DNA of 8,336 nucleotides, from the NCBI GenBank assembly GCA_947628335.1, contig CANQZT010000064.1, positions 1-8,336 on the forward strand. Direction: 5' to 3'. Each line of letters starts with the position of its first letter. Position 1 is the stretch's first letter. The notes beneath the pieces are model-generated. The model ran no database searches, was not told where the DNA came from, and worked only from the letters and a program-made list of their open reading frames with translations. The stretch comes from an uncultured Clostridia bacterium. GTDB lineage: Bacteria > Bacillota_A > Clostridia > TANB77 > CAG-508. Position numbers and translations under genes: made by a program. Positions 1-6,222 of this stretch are shown here, in pieces.

Positions 1-171
1 TGTTTGAAATGACTCTTTTCCTTCTACATCTGAAACATATTCAACTATCATCAATTCTAATCTCTCTTTTATATCTGCCTCTTCTGAAAGCCTTTTTGCT
101 TCCTGTGCCTTCGTTATTATCCCATTATCTCCTATTATTGCATTCAAAGATACTCCTGCTAAAATAAGCAT
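1..171 (-). CDS. Pilin-like surface protein, 5'-truncated stub, runs off the left edge
   Basis: The reading frame is open on the minus strand from 195 to base 1 and has no stop before the window edge. It encodes TIISMLILAGVSLNAIIG, then DNGIITKAQEAKRLSEEADI and an acidic helical continuation. In clostridial pilin-like surface proteins this segment is the second half of the N-terminal hydrophobic helix. It is normally preceded by a short basic leader and a G-I-T-L-x-A-L-V prepilin cleavage region. Here that part is absent: five codons upstream of the ACG at 181-183 there is a TAA (196-198). The first ATG is at 169-171 and has no ribosome binding site. I therefore call this a decapitated gene, probably silent as it stands. 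It is a paralogue of the start of the LRR gene at 283-3168. The N-terminal homology is certain; the rest of the protein is not visible. Confidence 0.72.
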   Translation of the reverse strand, partial: MLILAGVSLNAIIGDNGIITKAQEAKRLSEEADIKERLELMIVEYVSDVEGKESFQT

Positions 172-183
172 ACTGATTATCGT
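95..183. repeat. 89-bp direct repeat, left copy
   Basis: This segment matches 3074-3162 in the same orientation at 84 of 89 bases, with the last 29 bases (155-183) identical. On the coding (minus) strand it encodes the shared pilin-like stretch from T-I-I-S-M to T-K-A-Q-E-A. The five differences are all synonymous third-position changes (GGA/GGG, GCA/GCG, GGG/GGA, ATA/ATT, AAG/AAA). The similarity stops abruptly after 183. Confidence 0.92.
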
Positions 184-200
184 GGTTTTGTTACATTATG
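184..200. other. Candidate recombination breakpoint in the left pilin-like gene
   Basis: Homology between the two pilin-like genes ends between 183 and 184. On the minus strand both breakpoints carry TCATAA starting 18 bases before the shared ACG (here 196-201, at the other site 3175-3180), and the bases between are otherwise mostly different. A sequence switch at the same codon in two genes, one of them beside a serine recombinase, suggests an attachment or crossover site. The exact core is not determined. Confidence 0.4.
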
Positions 201-203
201 ACG

Positions 204-269
204 AAAAAAGAATTAGTATCTGTAAAGCTATTTTTCCTCTCCATAGCTCTACATTTACTAATCCTTTTT
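204..269 (-). terminator. Very long intrinsic terminator of the LRR gene
   Basis: On the minus strand, 13 bases past the LRR stop codon, an arm at 269-243 pairs with an arm at 231-204. They match at 23 of about 27 positions with a loop of about 11 bases, and some mismatches can form G-U pairs. The distal arm ends in a T6 run (209-204). This is unusually large for a rho-independent terminator. It sits directly in front of the breakpoint of the next pilin-like gene, so read-through into that stub would be low. Confidence 0.85.
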
Positions 270-282
270 ATTTCAATTAAAT

Positions 283-3168
283 TTATTTTCCATTAAATCC
301 AGACCAATCTGTCCATGTTAAGCTTGAAACTGGAGTAAAATCTATTATTGCATCATTTTTTGATAAATATAATTTACTTAATTTGCCACCATTATTCGGA
401 TGCAAACCTGCTATAATACTTAAATTATTAAATCTTTCACCTTCTAAATTATAAGCATTATCTTCTATTACATTATTAACTAAATTTAGATATGTTAAAT
501 TTTTCAAACCTCTTAAAGCATATAAATTTGAAATTTGATTATCTCCTAAATATAACTCTGTTAAACTAGTCAATGATTCTAATTCTGAAATATTTGATAC
601 TCTATTGTTAGTCATAATCAATATTTTAAGTTTTTTTAAATTATTTAAACCAGAAATATTTGAAATAGTACCATTAGTCAAACTCAATGATTCCAAATTA
701 GTATAATTTTCTATACCATCTAATGATTCACACGCTCTCACCCTGTCTGCAGACCAACCATAAACAGTCAACGAAATCGTCTTTGACGCGTCTACGCCCA
801 GCGAAACCATGTTAGAAAAAACCCTTTTACCAAATCCCACCTCGCCAAGTCTAATTGACGAAAGAGACGTCCCTCGCAAAAACCTCCAAGTATTCTTTAA
901 TTTCTCCATGTCGCTCTCGTAAAAAGACTCAACTGAAAGAGTTTTTAGTTTATCTCCGATTATTCCTCCTTCATTCGCACCAATATTTTTTGTTGGATCA
1001 TTAAACGAAATTATTCCATATCCACCTTCTATACTGGTAAAATTAACCAAATTAGCAGGTAACCAAATATTTGAACTACCAGCACTCAAAAATAAAGTCG
1101 ACAAACTAGACATAGAATGAAAATCGTAACTACTTGGTCTACTCTCGTGATGTAAAAAATACAAATTCTCAATAGAAGTACATTCATTTAATTTTGTATA
1201 TAAATCATTATTACATAAAGTCAAATTTGCATCACTGTTCCAACAATTACTATCAATACCCGCCCATGCACTAGTAGTAAAGTTATTAATAACATCTTGG
1301 ATTAATGTCAAATCTGTTTCCGCATAATCCAAAATTAAAGATTTTAGACCAAGTGCATAAGTGTTTAAAGCTGATAAATTTTTCACTTTTGTTCCTCTTA
1401 AGTCTAACTCATATAACTTAGTAACTTTATTTTCTCCAACAAAAGATATTTCCGTTAATGCCGATATACCTTTTAATTTCAAAAACTTCATTTCTTTTAA
1501 TTCACTTAAAACTTCATTTATTTTTTTATTTTTGGTTTCATCTGAAATCACTCCACCATTATTGTCAGTTAATACTAAATTTTCTAAATTTAATCTATAC
1601 AAATCTTTACAATTTTTCAAACTTTCAAAAGTATTTAATGTTAACTCATATCCTGTTAAATCTAAACTCTTAGTATTTTCATCTAACAATGCTATTGAAT
1701 ATTTTTTATCTATTAATTGATTTCCTCCACAATTATTCAAAACATTTTTCAATTTTGATACATTTACAAGCTCCAAACACTCATCTAAATATAAATATCT
1801 CAAACTATTAAGATTTTCTAAATATTCTACCCACTTTAAATTTACATTAGATGTCAATCTCAGATAATACAACTGTTGCTTGTTTTCCAAACATGCCAAT
1901 GAATCTTTTTGTGTATTTTTACCAGTTTCATTCTCTAATTCATATATTTCTTCCACTCCCAAATTATTACTGTTTGCATATAAATATGCTAAATCATTTG
2001 CATTATATAAACCATTCCATTTCCCATTCACACATTCTCCTAAAGTTTTTATTTGATTGCCTTCTATCCTAACCAAATATAAATTTTCAAAAACATCTAA
2101 ATCGGCTATACTAGTCAAATCATTACATTGTAAAGATAAATATTTAATAGCATTTCTCGTTACTGGATTTAAATTCTTTAATGGTTCAATTGTAGATATA
2201 AATTTACTAGCAGATTTGGAAATATCATATCTATTTTCAACTGAACATATATAATTTAAATTTCCAACAACTGCAAAATACTGTAAATTTCCTAATTCAT
2301 AATTTGCGATTCCTTTAGTTGAATCACATATCTTACGCATCTCATTATCATCTATATCGTAAAAATATAAATACTGCAATTTCTTCCCCATTTTTCCTAT
2401 CGCATTATAATTATCAACTACACAATTTTTCAAAAAAATATATCTCAATAATGAAGTAAATTCAACTCCATCCATATTAGTTAATGTTAAATCTTCTAAA
2501 GTTAATTCTTGCAAATTCGTCAAATTGTATAAATCACTTAAAGAAGTTATCCCTGCATCACTACTTATTGTCAACTTTTTTACTTGTTTTGTTTCCTCAG
2601 CTGTTATAATTCCATCACCATCATTATCATAATCTTTCAATACACCTAACATAGATGAATCTGTTTCAAATACCACTCTTTTAGGATTATCATTATCTAA
2701 ATTTTCTTTTGCCAATCCTTTCATACTGTCTGCTCCTCTTGAGCAATAATAAACTTTCAAATTTGAAGTTACACCATACACATCATTTAAACTTTGATAA
2801 TCTGCATAACTTCCTTCCCCTGCATCTCCTCCTATTAAACTTTCTTTTATCTCTTCTGGTAAACCAGATTTTTTTACTAAATAAAGTGCATGTCCCTCAC
2901 TATCTATTACATATCTTAAACTTCCTACACCCTCTTGAGATGGTATATAAAAATAATCTGAAAATACATTCGTTAATCCTTCTATTTTACTTTGATATTT
3001 TGCCATTTCCTCATAATTCTCTGTATACTTTAATTGTAAATATTCTTCCAACATAGCTATACTATTTTGAACGTTTGCTTCCTGTGCTTTCGTTATAATT
3101 CCATTATCTCCTATTATCGCATTCAAAGATACCCCTGCTAAAATAAGCATACTGATTATCGTAATCAT
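283..3168 (-). CDS. Leucine-rich-repeat surface protein with truncated pilin-like N-terminus
   Basis: This encodes a 961-residue, probably cell-surface protein. Residues 1-20 are a hydrophobic helix that continues as DNGIITKAQEA, the pilin-like anchor seen in gut clostridial proteins. Residues 180-192 form an EF-hand-type calcium loop (D181, D183, D185, G186, I188, E192). From about residue 195 to the C-terminus run internalin-like LRRs (LxxLxLxxNxIxxLxxL), most regular in the last 150 residues. Such proteins usually bind host or microbial ligands; the ligand here is unknown. The N-terminus is abnormal: family members start with a basic leader and a prepilin cleavage site before V-I-T-I-I, and here the frame starts with an ATG immediately before I-T-I-I-S-M, with no ribosome binding site visible. 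The gene is probably not translated or not exported as it stands. A GC-rich patch lies at 721-900. It is followed by a large terminator. Confidence 0.88.
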   Translation of the reverse strand: MITIISMLILAGVSLNAIIGDNGIITKAQEANVQNSIAMLEEYLQLKYTENYEEMAKYQSKIEGLTNVFSDYFYIPSQEGVGSLRYVIDSEGHALYLVKKSGLPEEIKESLIGGDAGEGSYADYQSLNDVYGVTSNLKVYYCSRGADSMKGLAKENLDNDNPKRVVFETDSSMLGVLKDYDNDGDGIITAEETKQVKKLTISSDAGITSLSDLYNLTNLQELTLEDLTLTNMDGVEFTSLLRYIFLKNCVVDNYNAIGKMGKKLQYLYFYDIDDNEMRKICDSTKGIANYELGNLQYFAVVGNLNYICSVENRYDISKSASKFISTIEPLKNLNPVTRNAIKYLSLQCNDLTSIADLDVFENLYLVRIEGNQIKTLGECVNGKWNGLYNANDLAYLYANSNNLGVEEIYELENETGKNTQKDSLACLENKQQLYYLRLTSNVNLKWVEYLENLNSLRYLYLDECLELVNVSKLKNVLNNCGGNQLIDKKYSIALLDENTKSLDLTGYELTLNTFESLKNCKDLYRLNLENLVLTDNNGGVISDETKNKKINEVLSELKEMKFLKLKGISALTEISFVGENKVTKLYELDLRGTKVKNLSALNTYALGLKSLILDYAETDLTLIQDVINNFTTSAWAGIDSNCWNSDANLTLCNNDLYTKLNECTSIENLYFLHHESRPSSYDFHSMSSLSTLFLSAGSSNIWLPANLVNFTSIEGGYGIISFNDPTKNIGANEGGIIGDKLKTLSVESFYESDMEKLKNTWRFLRGTSLSSIRLGEVGFGKRVFSNMVSLGVDASKTISLTVYGWSADRVRACESLDGIENYTNLESLSLTNGTISNISGLNNLKKLKILIMTNNRVSNISELESLTSLTELYLGDNQISNLYALRGLKNLTYLNLVNNVIEDNAYNLEGERFNNLSIIAGLHPNNGGKLSKLYLSKNDAIIDFTPVSSLTWTDWSGFNGK
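721..900. other. GC- and CpG-rich patch inside the LRR gene
   Basis: Counting by eye, 721-900 is about 45% G+C and rich in CG dinucleotides (for example gacgcgtctacgc at 785-797). Typical nearby stretches are about 25% and almost CG-free. Codons such as GCG, TCG, CTG and GGC are frequent here and rare in the rest of the gene. The reading frame is intact. It encodes residues around 757-816, between two LRR blocks, so it may be an imported segment. Confidence 0.75.
3074..3162. repeat. 89-bp direct repeat, right copy
   Basis: This is the second copy of 95-183, 2979 bp away in the same orientation and 84/89 identical. It encodes the start of the LRR protein. Together the two copies bracket one unit made of the LRR gene plus its terminator. 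Recombination between them would delete or circularise exactly that unit. Confidence 0.92.
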
Positions 3169-3180
3169 TGTTCGTTATGA
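3155..3180. other. Candidate attachment site between recombinase and LRR gene
   Basis: Pilin-like coding homology ends at 3162, and the recombinase stop codon is at 3191. Large serine recombinases normally lie next to their attachment site, and this 28-bp gap is the only space at this end. On the minus strand the sequence runs TCATAACGAACAATGATT, then ACGATAATC. The left half resembles the left breakpoint (TCATAA shared) and the right half is pilin-like coding sequence. The crossover dinucleotide cannot be assigned from one junction. Confidence 0.45.
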
Positions 3181-3190
3181 TAACACTTTT

Positions 3191-4195
3191 TTAACTGACA
3201 AACTTCAACAAATTATTATCATTATTTTTTTTATTTAGAACATTAAATTTATAGTATATATTTATTTCTTTTTTCTCTGAAATTGTAATTTTATCTACTA
3301 ATTGCACTAACATTGATCTTGTTATTTCCTTCATTTTCAAAAATTCCTTTACTATCTTATTCAAATCTACATTTTTTCCTTTTTTAGTTTGCTCTTTCTT
3401 TAGTGTTTCAATTTTTAATTTTAGATTATCTTTTTCTTTATTTATTTGACCATATATTCTCTTAAAATCTTCAACATTTATAATTCCTTCTAGTTTATCT
3501 TCATATAAGCTATTAATTTTCTTATCAATTAAAGCAATTTTTTTATTTAAGCAACTAATTTCTTTTTGAATATATGTATTTTGAGAATATTGCAGATTTG
3601 TTTTTTGAGCAATATCTTTATATTTTTCATCTTCAAGATATTGTTTACATCTGTTTTTTATAGTTTCTATAATTAAATCTGTTGTTTTCTGCAAATTATT
3701 TGTATGCGGAGTACACATATTTAAAGCAATATTAGAAGAATAAGTATTACATCTCAAATAAAAAGTTCTTTTATCACTTTTCTTTAACTTTCTTCCTAAA
3801 ATACTTAATTTCTTTTGACATTCTTCACATATAATAATTCCATTTAATAACCAATCATATTTTTTCACTCTTGTATTAGTCCTAGATTCTATATGTTTTT
3901 GAACAATATCAAATGTTTCTTTATCAATTATTGGTTCATGAGTATTTTCAACAATAATCCAATCTTCTTTAGGAACTGAAATTTCTTTTTTACTTTTATA
4001 ATTTATCTTCTTCATTCTTCCATTAACAGCACATCCTAAATAAGTTGGATTTTTTAAAATTCTAACAACAGATGTCCTATTCCAAGCACATTCATTTTTT
4101 TCAAAATTTCTAGTATGACCATTTCCAATAATCTCACTAGGCAACTTATATTGTTTTTGTGTTAATATTTTTGAAATATCTGTTGGATTTTTACC
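3191..4195 (-). CDS. Large serine recombinase, C-terminal part (after frameshift)
   Basis: This is the downstream half of the recombinase that begins at 4838. Its frame resumes as GKNPTDISKILTQKQYKLPS, which continues the resolvase linker without loss. In order it shows: the recombinase domain (H-T-R-N-F, W-N-R-T-S-V-V-R-I-L-K-N-P-T-Y-L-G); a zinc ribbon with CEEC and later Cys residues (C-N-T and M-C-T-P-H); a long coiled coil rich in K, E, I and L; and a QLVDKITI-type C-terminal strand. These parts bind the attachment site and control synapsis. Without the frameshift the protein would be 548 residues, normal for the TnpX-like group. The only start for this half alone is a TTG at 4142-4144 with no ribosome binding site, so separate expression is unlikely. 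Confidence 0.85.
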   Translation of the reverse strand, partial: GKNPTDISKILTQKQYKLPSEIIGNGHTRNFEKNECAWNRTSVVRILKNPTYLGCAVNGRMKKINYKSKKEISVPKEDWIIVENTHEPIIDKETFDIVQKHIESRTNTRVKKYDWLLNGIIICEECQKKLSILGRKLKKSDKRTFYLRCNTYSSNIALNMCTPHTNNLQKTTDLIIETIKNRCKQYLEDEKYKDIAQKTNLQYSQNTYIQKEISCLNKKIALIDKKINSLYEDKLEGIINVEDFKRIYGQINKEKDNLKLKIETLKKEQTKKGKNVDLNKIVKEFLKMKEITRSMLVQLVDKITISEKKEINIYYKFNVLNKKNNDNNLLKFVS

Positions 4196-4838
4196 GCTCT
4201 CTTGCTAAAGAAAATATTTCTCTTATTATAGGTACAATTTCTTCATCAACTATATAATGATTTTTGTTACTAGGATCTTTTCTATAGCCATAAGTTGGAT
4301 AAGTAGTCATAATATTTCCCGCCTTTGCTTTAGTTTTTTTACCATTTTTTACTTTTTTTGAACAATCTCTTAAAAACCATTCATTAAAAAAAGCTTTAAA
4401 TTGCGTCATTTCGTCTGATGATGTTTCTTGCATTCCAGTATCTATTGAATCTGCTACTGCTATAAATCTTACTTTATGTTCTGGAAAATACTCGTCTGTA
4501 TAATATGTTACTTTAGATGACACTCTGCCAAATCTTGATAAATCTTTAACTATTACTAAATTTATTTTTCCTGTTTCTATATCTTCTATCATTTCTCTAA
4601 AATGAGGTCTATCAAAATTTGCACCACTATAACCATCATCAGAATAAATGTTATAGACATCTATATTATGCTCTTGACAGAAATTTTTTAAAAATCGCTT
4701 TTGATTAGTTATACTTCCACTTTCTGCATCAATACTACTAGATATTACATCACTTCCTGCTACCTCCTCAATATTTTCATTTGATAATCTTACATATAAT
4801 CCCGCAGTATATTTGGTTGGATCACTTATTGTTATCAT
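4191..4838 (-). CDS. Large serine recombinase, N-terminal catalytic part (frameshifted)
   Basis: This is the resolvase catalytic domain of a site-specific recombinase that cuts and joins DNA through a phosphoserine link to integrate or excise an element. Numbered from the ATG at 4836-4838, the nucleophile is S19 in Y-V-R-L-S. D67-D68-G69-Y70-S71-G72 and R77 follow, and S101-R102-F103-G104-R105 is the conserved SRFGR motif, so the active site looks intact. I chose this ATG rather than the one four codons upstream (4848-4850), because GGAGG at 4845-4849 is correctly spaced for it. The frame ends at TAA 4191-4193, where the sequence GAG CGG TAA AAA would read GAG GGT AAA AAT if one base were removed. 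This is a one-base insertion around 4196-4199, or an assembly error. As written, it yields a 215-residue protein without its DNA-binding half. Confidence 0.87.
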   Translation of the reverse strand: MITISDPTKYTAGLYVRLSNENIEEVAGSDVISSSIDAESGSITNQKRFLKNFCQEHNIDVYNIYSDDGYSGANFDRPHFREMIEDIETGKINLVIVKDLSRFGRVSSKVTYYTDEYFPEHKVRFIAVADSIDTGMQETSSDEMTQFKAFFNEWFLRDCSKKVKNGKKTKAKAGNIMTTYPTYGYRKDPSNKNHYIVDEEIVPIIREIFSLARER

Positions 4839-4869
4839 TTTTACCTCCATTTCTGTAATAACAATAAGT
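4824..4869 (-). promoter_or_regulatory. Inverted repeat framing the recombinase start
   Basis: A perfect 12-bp inverted repeat (ACTTATTGTTAT at 4824-4835 and ATAACAATAAGT at 4858-4869) encloses a 22-base loop. The loop holds the Shine-Dalgarno sequence (4844-4849) and the start codon (4836-4838). It could be an mRNA hairpin that affects initiation or an operator, possibly for autoregulation. The sequence does not decide between these. Confidence 0.6.
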
Positions 4870-4890
4870 TGAGTAATTTAATTTGTTTAA

Positions 4891-4919
4891 ATTATACAGC
4901 AACTAAATATTTTTTACAA
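4891..4919 (-). promoter_or_regulatory. Recombinase promoter
   Basis: On the minus strand, TTGTAA (4919-4914), a 17-bp spacer and a perfect TATAAT (4896-4891) lie about 50 bases upstream of the recombinase start. This is a sigma-A type promoter dedicated to the recombinase. Transcription should start shortly before the right arm of the inverted repeat. Confidence 0.8.
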
Positions 4920-4922
4920 CGT

Positions 4923-5060
4923 TTATTTCTCAAAATTTTTTAAAGCATTTATAAAGTAATCTTTAAAAACTTCCCTCAAAACAATCCTAACATCTTTACC
5001 TTTTTTATTAAAATTTTCTTTTATTTTATATTCATTTTCTTCTTTCTTATTATTTTCCAT
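4923..5060 (-). CDS. Small protein of unknown function, 45 residues
   Basis: The reading frame MENNKKEENEYKIKENFNKK continues to GKDVRIVLREVFKDYFINAL and ends KNFEK, TAA. It has AGGAG about nine bases before the ATG. The N-terminal half is charged and probably disordered, and the C-terminal half looks like one amphipathic helix. I recall similar short proteins just upstream of serine recombinases in clostridial elements, where they have no assigned function; that link is from memory. It is followed by the recombinase promoter and lies in the same orientation. Confidence 0.68.
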   Translation of the reverse strand: MENNKKEENEYKIKENFNKKGKDVRIVLREVFKDYFINALKNFEK

Positions 5061-5126
5061 AAGATTATTCTCCTATCTCTATAAAATAAATTGCTGTTTT
5101 ACTCTACTTATCATATCAATTAAATT

Positions 5127-5154
5127 AAAAAAAGATGTGAAATAATTTCACACC
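5127..5154 (-). terminator. Intrinsic terminator after the regulatory operon
   Basis: The palindrome TGTGAAATAATTTCACA (5136-5152), with a possible extra G-C pair at the base, is followed on the minus strand by TC and seven T residues (5133-5127). It starts directly after the stop codon at 5155-5157 and closes the operon that starts at 6637. Confidence 0.82.
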
Positions 5155-5352
5155 TTACTTAATATTTTTTAAATTATTTAATATTCTATTTGCATATCCA
5201 ATCGAGCCTTCTTTACCAATAGATGTTTGAAGTGTATCTAGTTCTCTAGTAGCATTATTAATATCTATTTTTATATTTTTCTTTTCTAAATTGTATAATG
5301 TAATTATTATGTAAGCTCTAACTTGATCCCAATTATATAATTCTCTTGCCAT
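5155..5352 (-). CDS. Hypothetical 65-residue protein, last gene of the operon
   Basis: The start is the ATG at 5350-5352 (M-A-R-E-L-Y-N-W-D-Q), which has GGAGG eight bases upstream; longer in-frame starts lack a ribosome binding site. The protein looks mostly helical (W-D-Q-V-R-A-Y-I-I-I-T-L-Y), then has a D-I-N-N-A-T-R-E-L stretch and a basic end (L-N-N-L-K-N-I-K). I see no membrane segment, cysteine pair or known motif. The ATG lies one base after the TAA of the helix-turn-helix gene, and the ribosome binding site is inside that gene, so the two are probably translationally coupled and made together. A terminator follows at once. Function not recognised. Confidence 0.75.
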   Translation of the reverse strand: MARELYNWDQVRAYIIITLYNLEKKNIKIDINNATRELDTLQTSIGKEGSIGYANRILNNLKNIK

Positions 5353-5353
5353 A

Positions 5354-5788
5354 TTATAAAACCTCCACTTTAATATATTTAGGTACATCTGCACTACGAC
5401 CTAATTCTTCTCTAAATTCAAACCTGTTTTTTTCTTTATTAAACTTAAATGCACTAATGTTCCAAGTCATATATGCTAAATTTGATAATTTTCTTGGTTT
5501 TGATAGTTCTGACATATCTTTATTATGTATATTTCTTAAAACTAAATCATCTACCTTATGTTCAAACTGTATAAATTGTCTTTTTGATTTTATGTATTCT
5601 TTTGTATTTTCAATATGTCTTTTTCTATTCATAGTTTTTCGTTTTTCTTTTTCTACTAAATATCTTTCGTCTTTGCTCAAAATTTGTGATATAGCACTTT
5701 TTGAAACATTAATTTTTTTGGCAATATCAACTGGTCTTAATCCATCAATAAAGTACATATTCAAAATTATATTTTTCTGATTTCTCAT
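5354..5788 (-). CDS. Helix-turn-helix DNA-binding protein
   Basis: This encodes a 144-residue, probably cytoplasmic regulator. Residues 17-39 form a sigma-region-4-like helix-turn-helix (L-R-P-V-D-I-A-K-K-I-N-V-S-K-S-A-I-S-Q-I), followed by K-D-E-R-Y and a long, very basic stretch (about 45-75). The C-terminal third contains N-L-A-Y-M-T-W-N-I-S-A-F-K-F-N and D-V-P-K-Y-I. I recognise the layout from small regulators common in gut clostridial mobile elements, but their target is unknown to me. GGAAGTGATTT precedes the ATG at 5786-5788. It is fourth in the minus-strand operon, downstream of the basic 50-residue protein and coupled to the 65-residue protein. It may control the operon or the recombinase promoter (inference). 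Confidence 0.8.
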   Translation of the reverse strand: MRNQKNIILNMYFIDGLRPVDIAKKINVSKSAISQILSKDERYLVEKEKRKTMNRKRHIENTKEYIKSKRQFIQFEHKVDDLVLRNIHNKDMSELSKPRKLSNLAYMTWNISAFKFNKEKNRFEFREELGRSADVPKYIKVEVL

Positions 5789-5829
5789 AAATAAATCACT
5801 TCCTTCAAACTTAACTTTTTGCTAATACT

Positions 5830-5982
5830 TTACGAGCTTGGCAAAACTAATGAGCTTTTTTTCTCATTTTTTTTCATATCTCTCTGTGATTTTATAATTC
5901 GCCTTTTGAAATTGGCAACACGTCTTTTTTGATTTATTTGCTGCTTTTTTCTTATTAAAAATTTTTTTAATTTTTGATACAT
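5830..5982 (-). CDS. Very basic 50-residue protein
   Basis: This short frame has a strong AAAGGAG nine bases before the ATG at 5980-5982. It begins MYQKLKKFLIRKKQQINQKR and ends SSLVLPSS, TAA (5830-5832). Eighteen of 50 residues are Lys or Arg and only two are acidic, so it probably binds nucleic acid. It fills the gap between the Orf8-like gene and the helix-turn-helix gene in the same operon. I do not recognise the family. The strong ribosome binding site and operon position make it likely real. A product of the AT-rich base composition remains possible, because AAA and AGA codons are expected by chance. Confidence 0.62.
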   Translation of the reverse strand: MYQKLKKFLIRKKQQINQKRRVANFKRRIIKSQRDMKKNEKKSSLVLPSS

Positions 5983-6051
5983 ATTTTTCAACTCCTTTCA
6001 CTTATTATAGTCCTAACATTTTTTTAGTTTCGGACAAACTTGTGAATTTTT

Positions 6052-6222
6052 TTATTTTTCTCTGTTTTTAGTTAAAGTTTTATATATCTCAATCGTAATT
6101 TCTTGTTTTAAATCTTCATCTATATCTCCATTAATTTTGCTATATTTACTTATTAAATTGTCATATTCATATATAATTTCCATTACCTCATCATCTGTCA
6201 TATTAAAATTTTTAAAAATCAT
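6052..6222 (-). CDS. Orf8-like small regulatory protein (HTH_16-type), 56 residues
   Basis: The frame reads MIFKNFNMTDDEVMEIIYEY, then ISKYS, K-I-N-G-D-I-D-E-D-L-K-Q-E-I and I-E-I-Y-K-T-L, TAA at 6052-6054. The pattern of a KYS segment, then D-E-D-L-K and I-E-I is that of the small helix-turn-helix (HTH_16) proteins beside sigma-like genes in conjugative transposons such as Tn916 Orf8. The ATG at 6220-6222 is preceded by AAGGAG at nine bases; an ATG three codons upstream (6229-6231) is too close to it. The start overlaps the 3' end of the sigma-like gene by 11 bases, so translation is likely coupled. The family assignment is from motif memory. Confidence 0.68.
   Translation of the reverse strand: MIFKNFNMTDDEVMEIIYEYDNLISKYSKINGDIDEDLKQEITIEIYKTLTKNREK

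Noticed and set aside
721..960. Variable region of a diversity-generating retroelement
   Set aside because: The composition is odd, but no template repeat or reverse transcriptase is in the window, and the patch is far from the 3' end of the gene, where such regions usually lie.
1361..3056. Several plus-strand open frames of 65-119 residues at 1361-3056
   Set aside because: They lie wholly within the minus-strand LRR gene, lack ribosome binding sites, and their odd composition reflects the repetitive opposite strand.
4191..4200. Programmed +1 frameshift in the recombinase
   Set aside because: There is no known slippery motif and recombinases of this family are not known to need one; a mutation or assembly error is simpler.
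5061..5126. A promoter for the 45-residue protein
   Set aside because: TTGATA and TATGAT are present on the minus strand but not at a workable spacing. A promoter is expected after the terminator, but I cannot place it.
5346..5780. A 144-residue plus-strand open frame
   Set aside because: It lies opposite the helix-turn-helix gene, which has a clear motif and ribosome binding site. The plus frame has a Phe/Leu/Ser-rich antisense composition.
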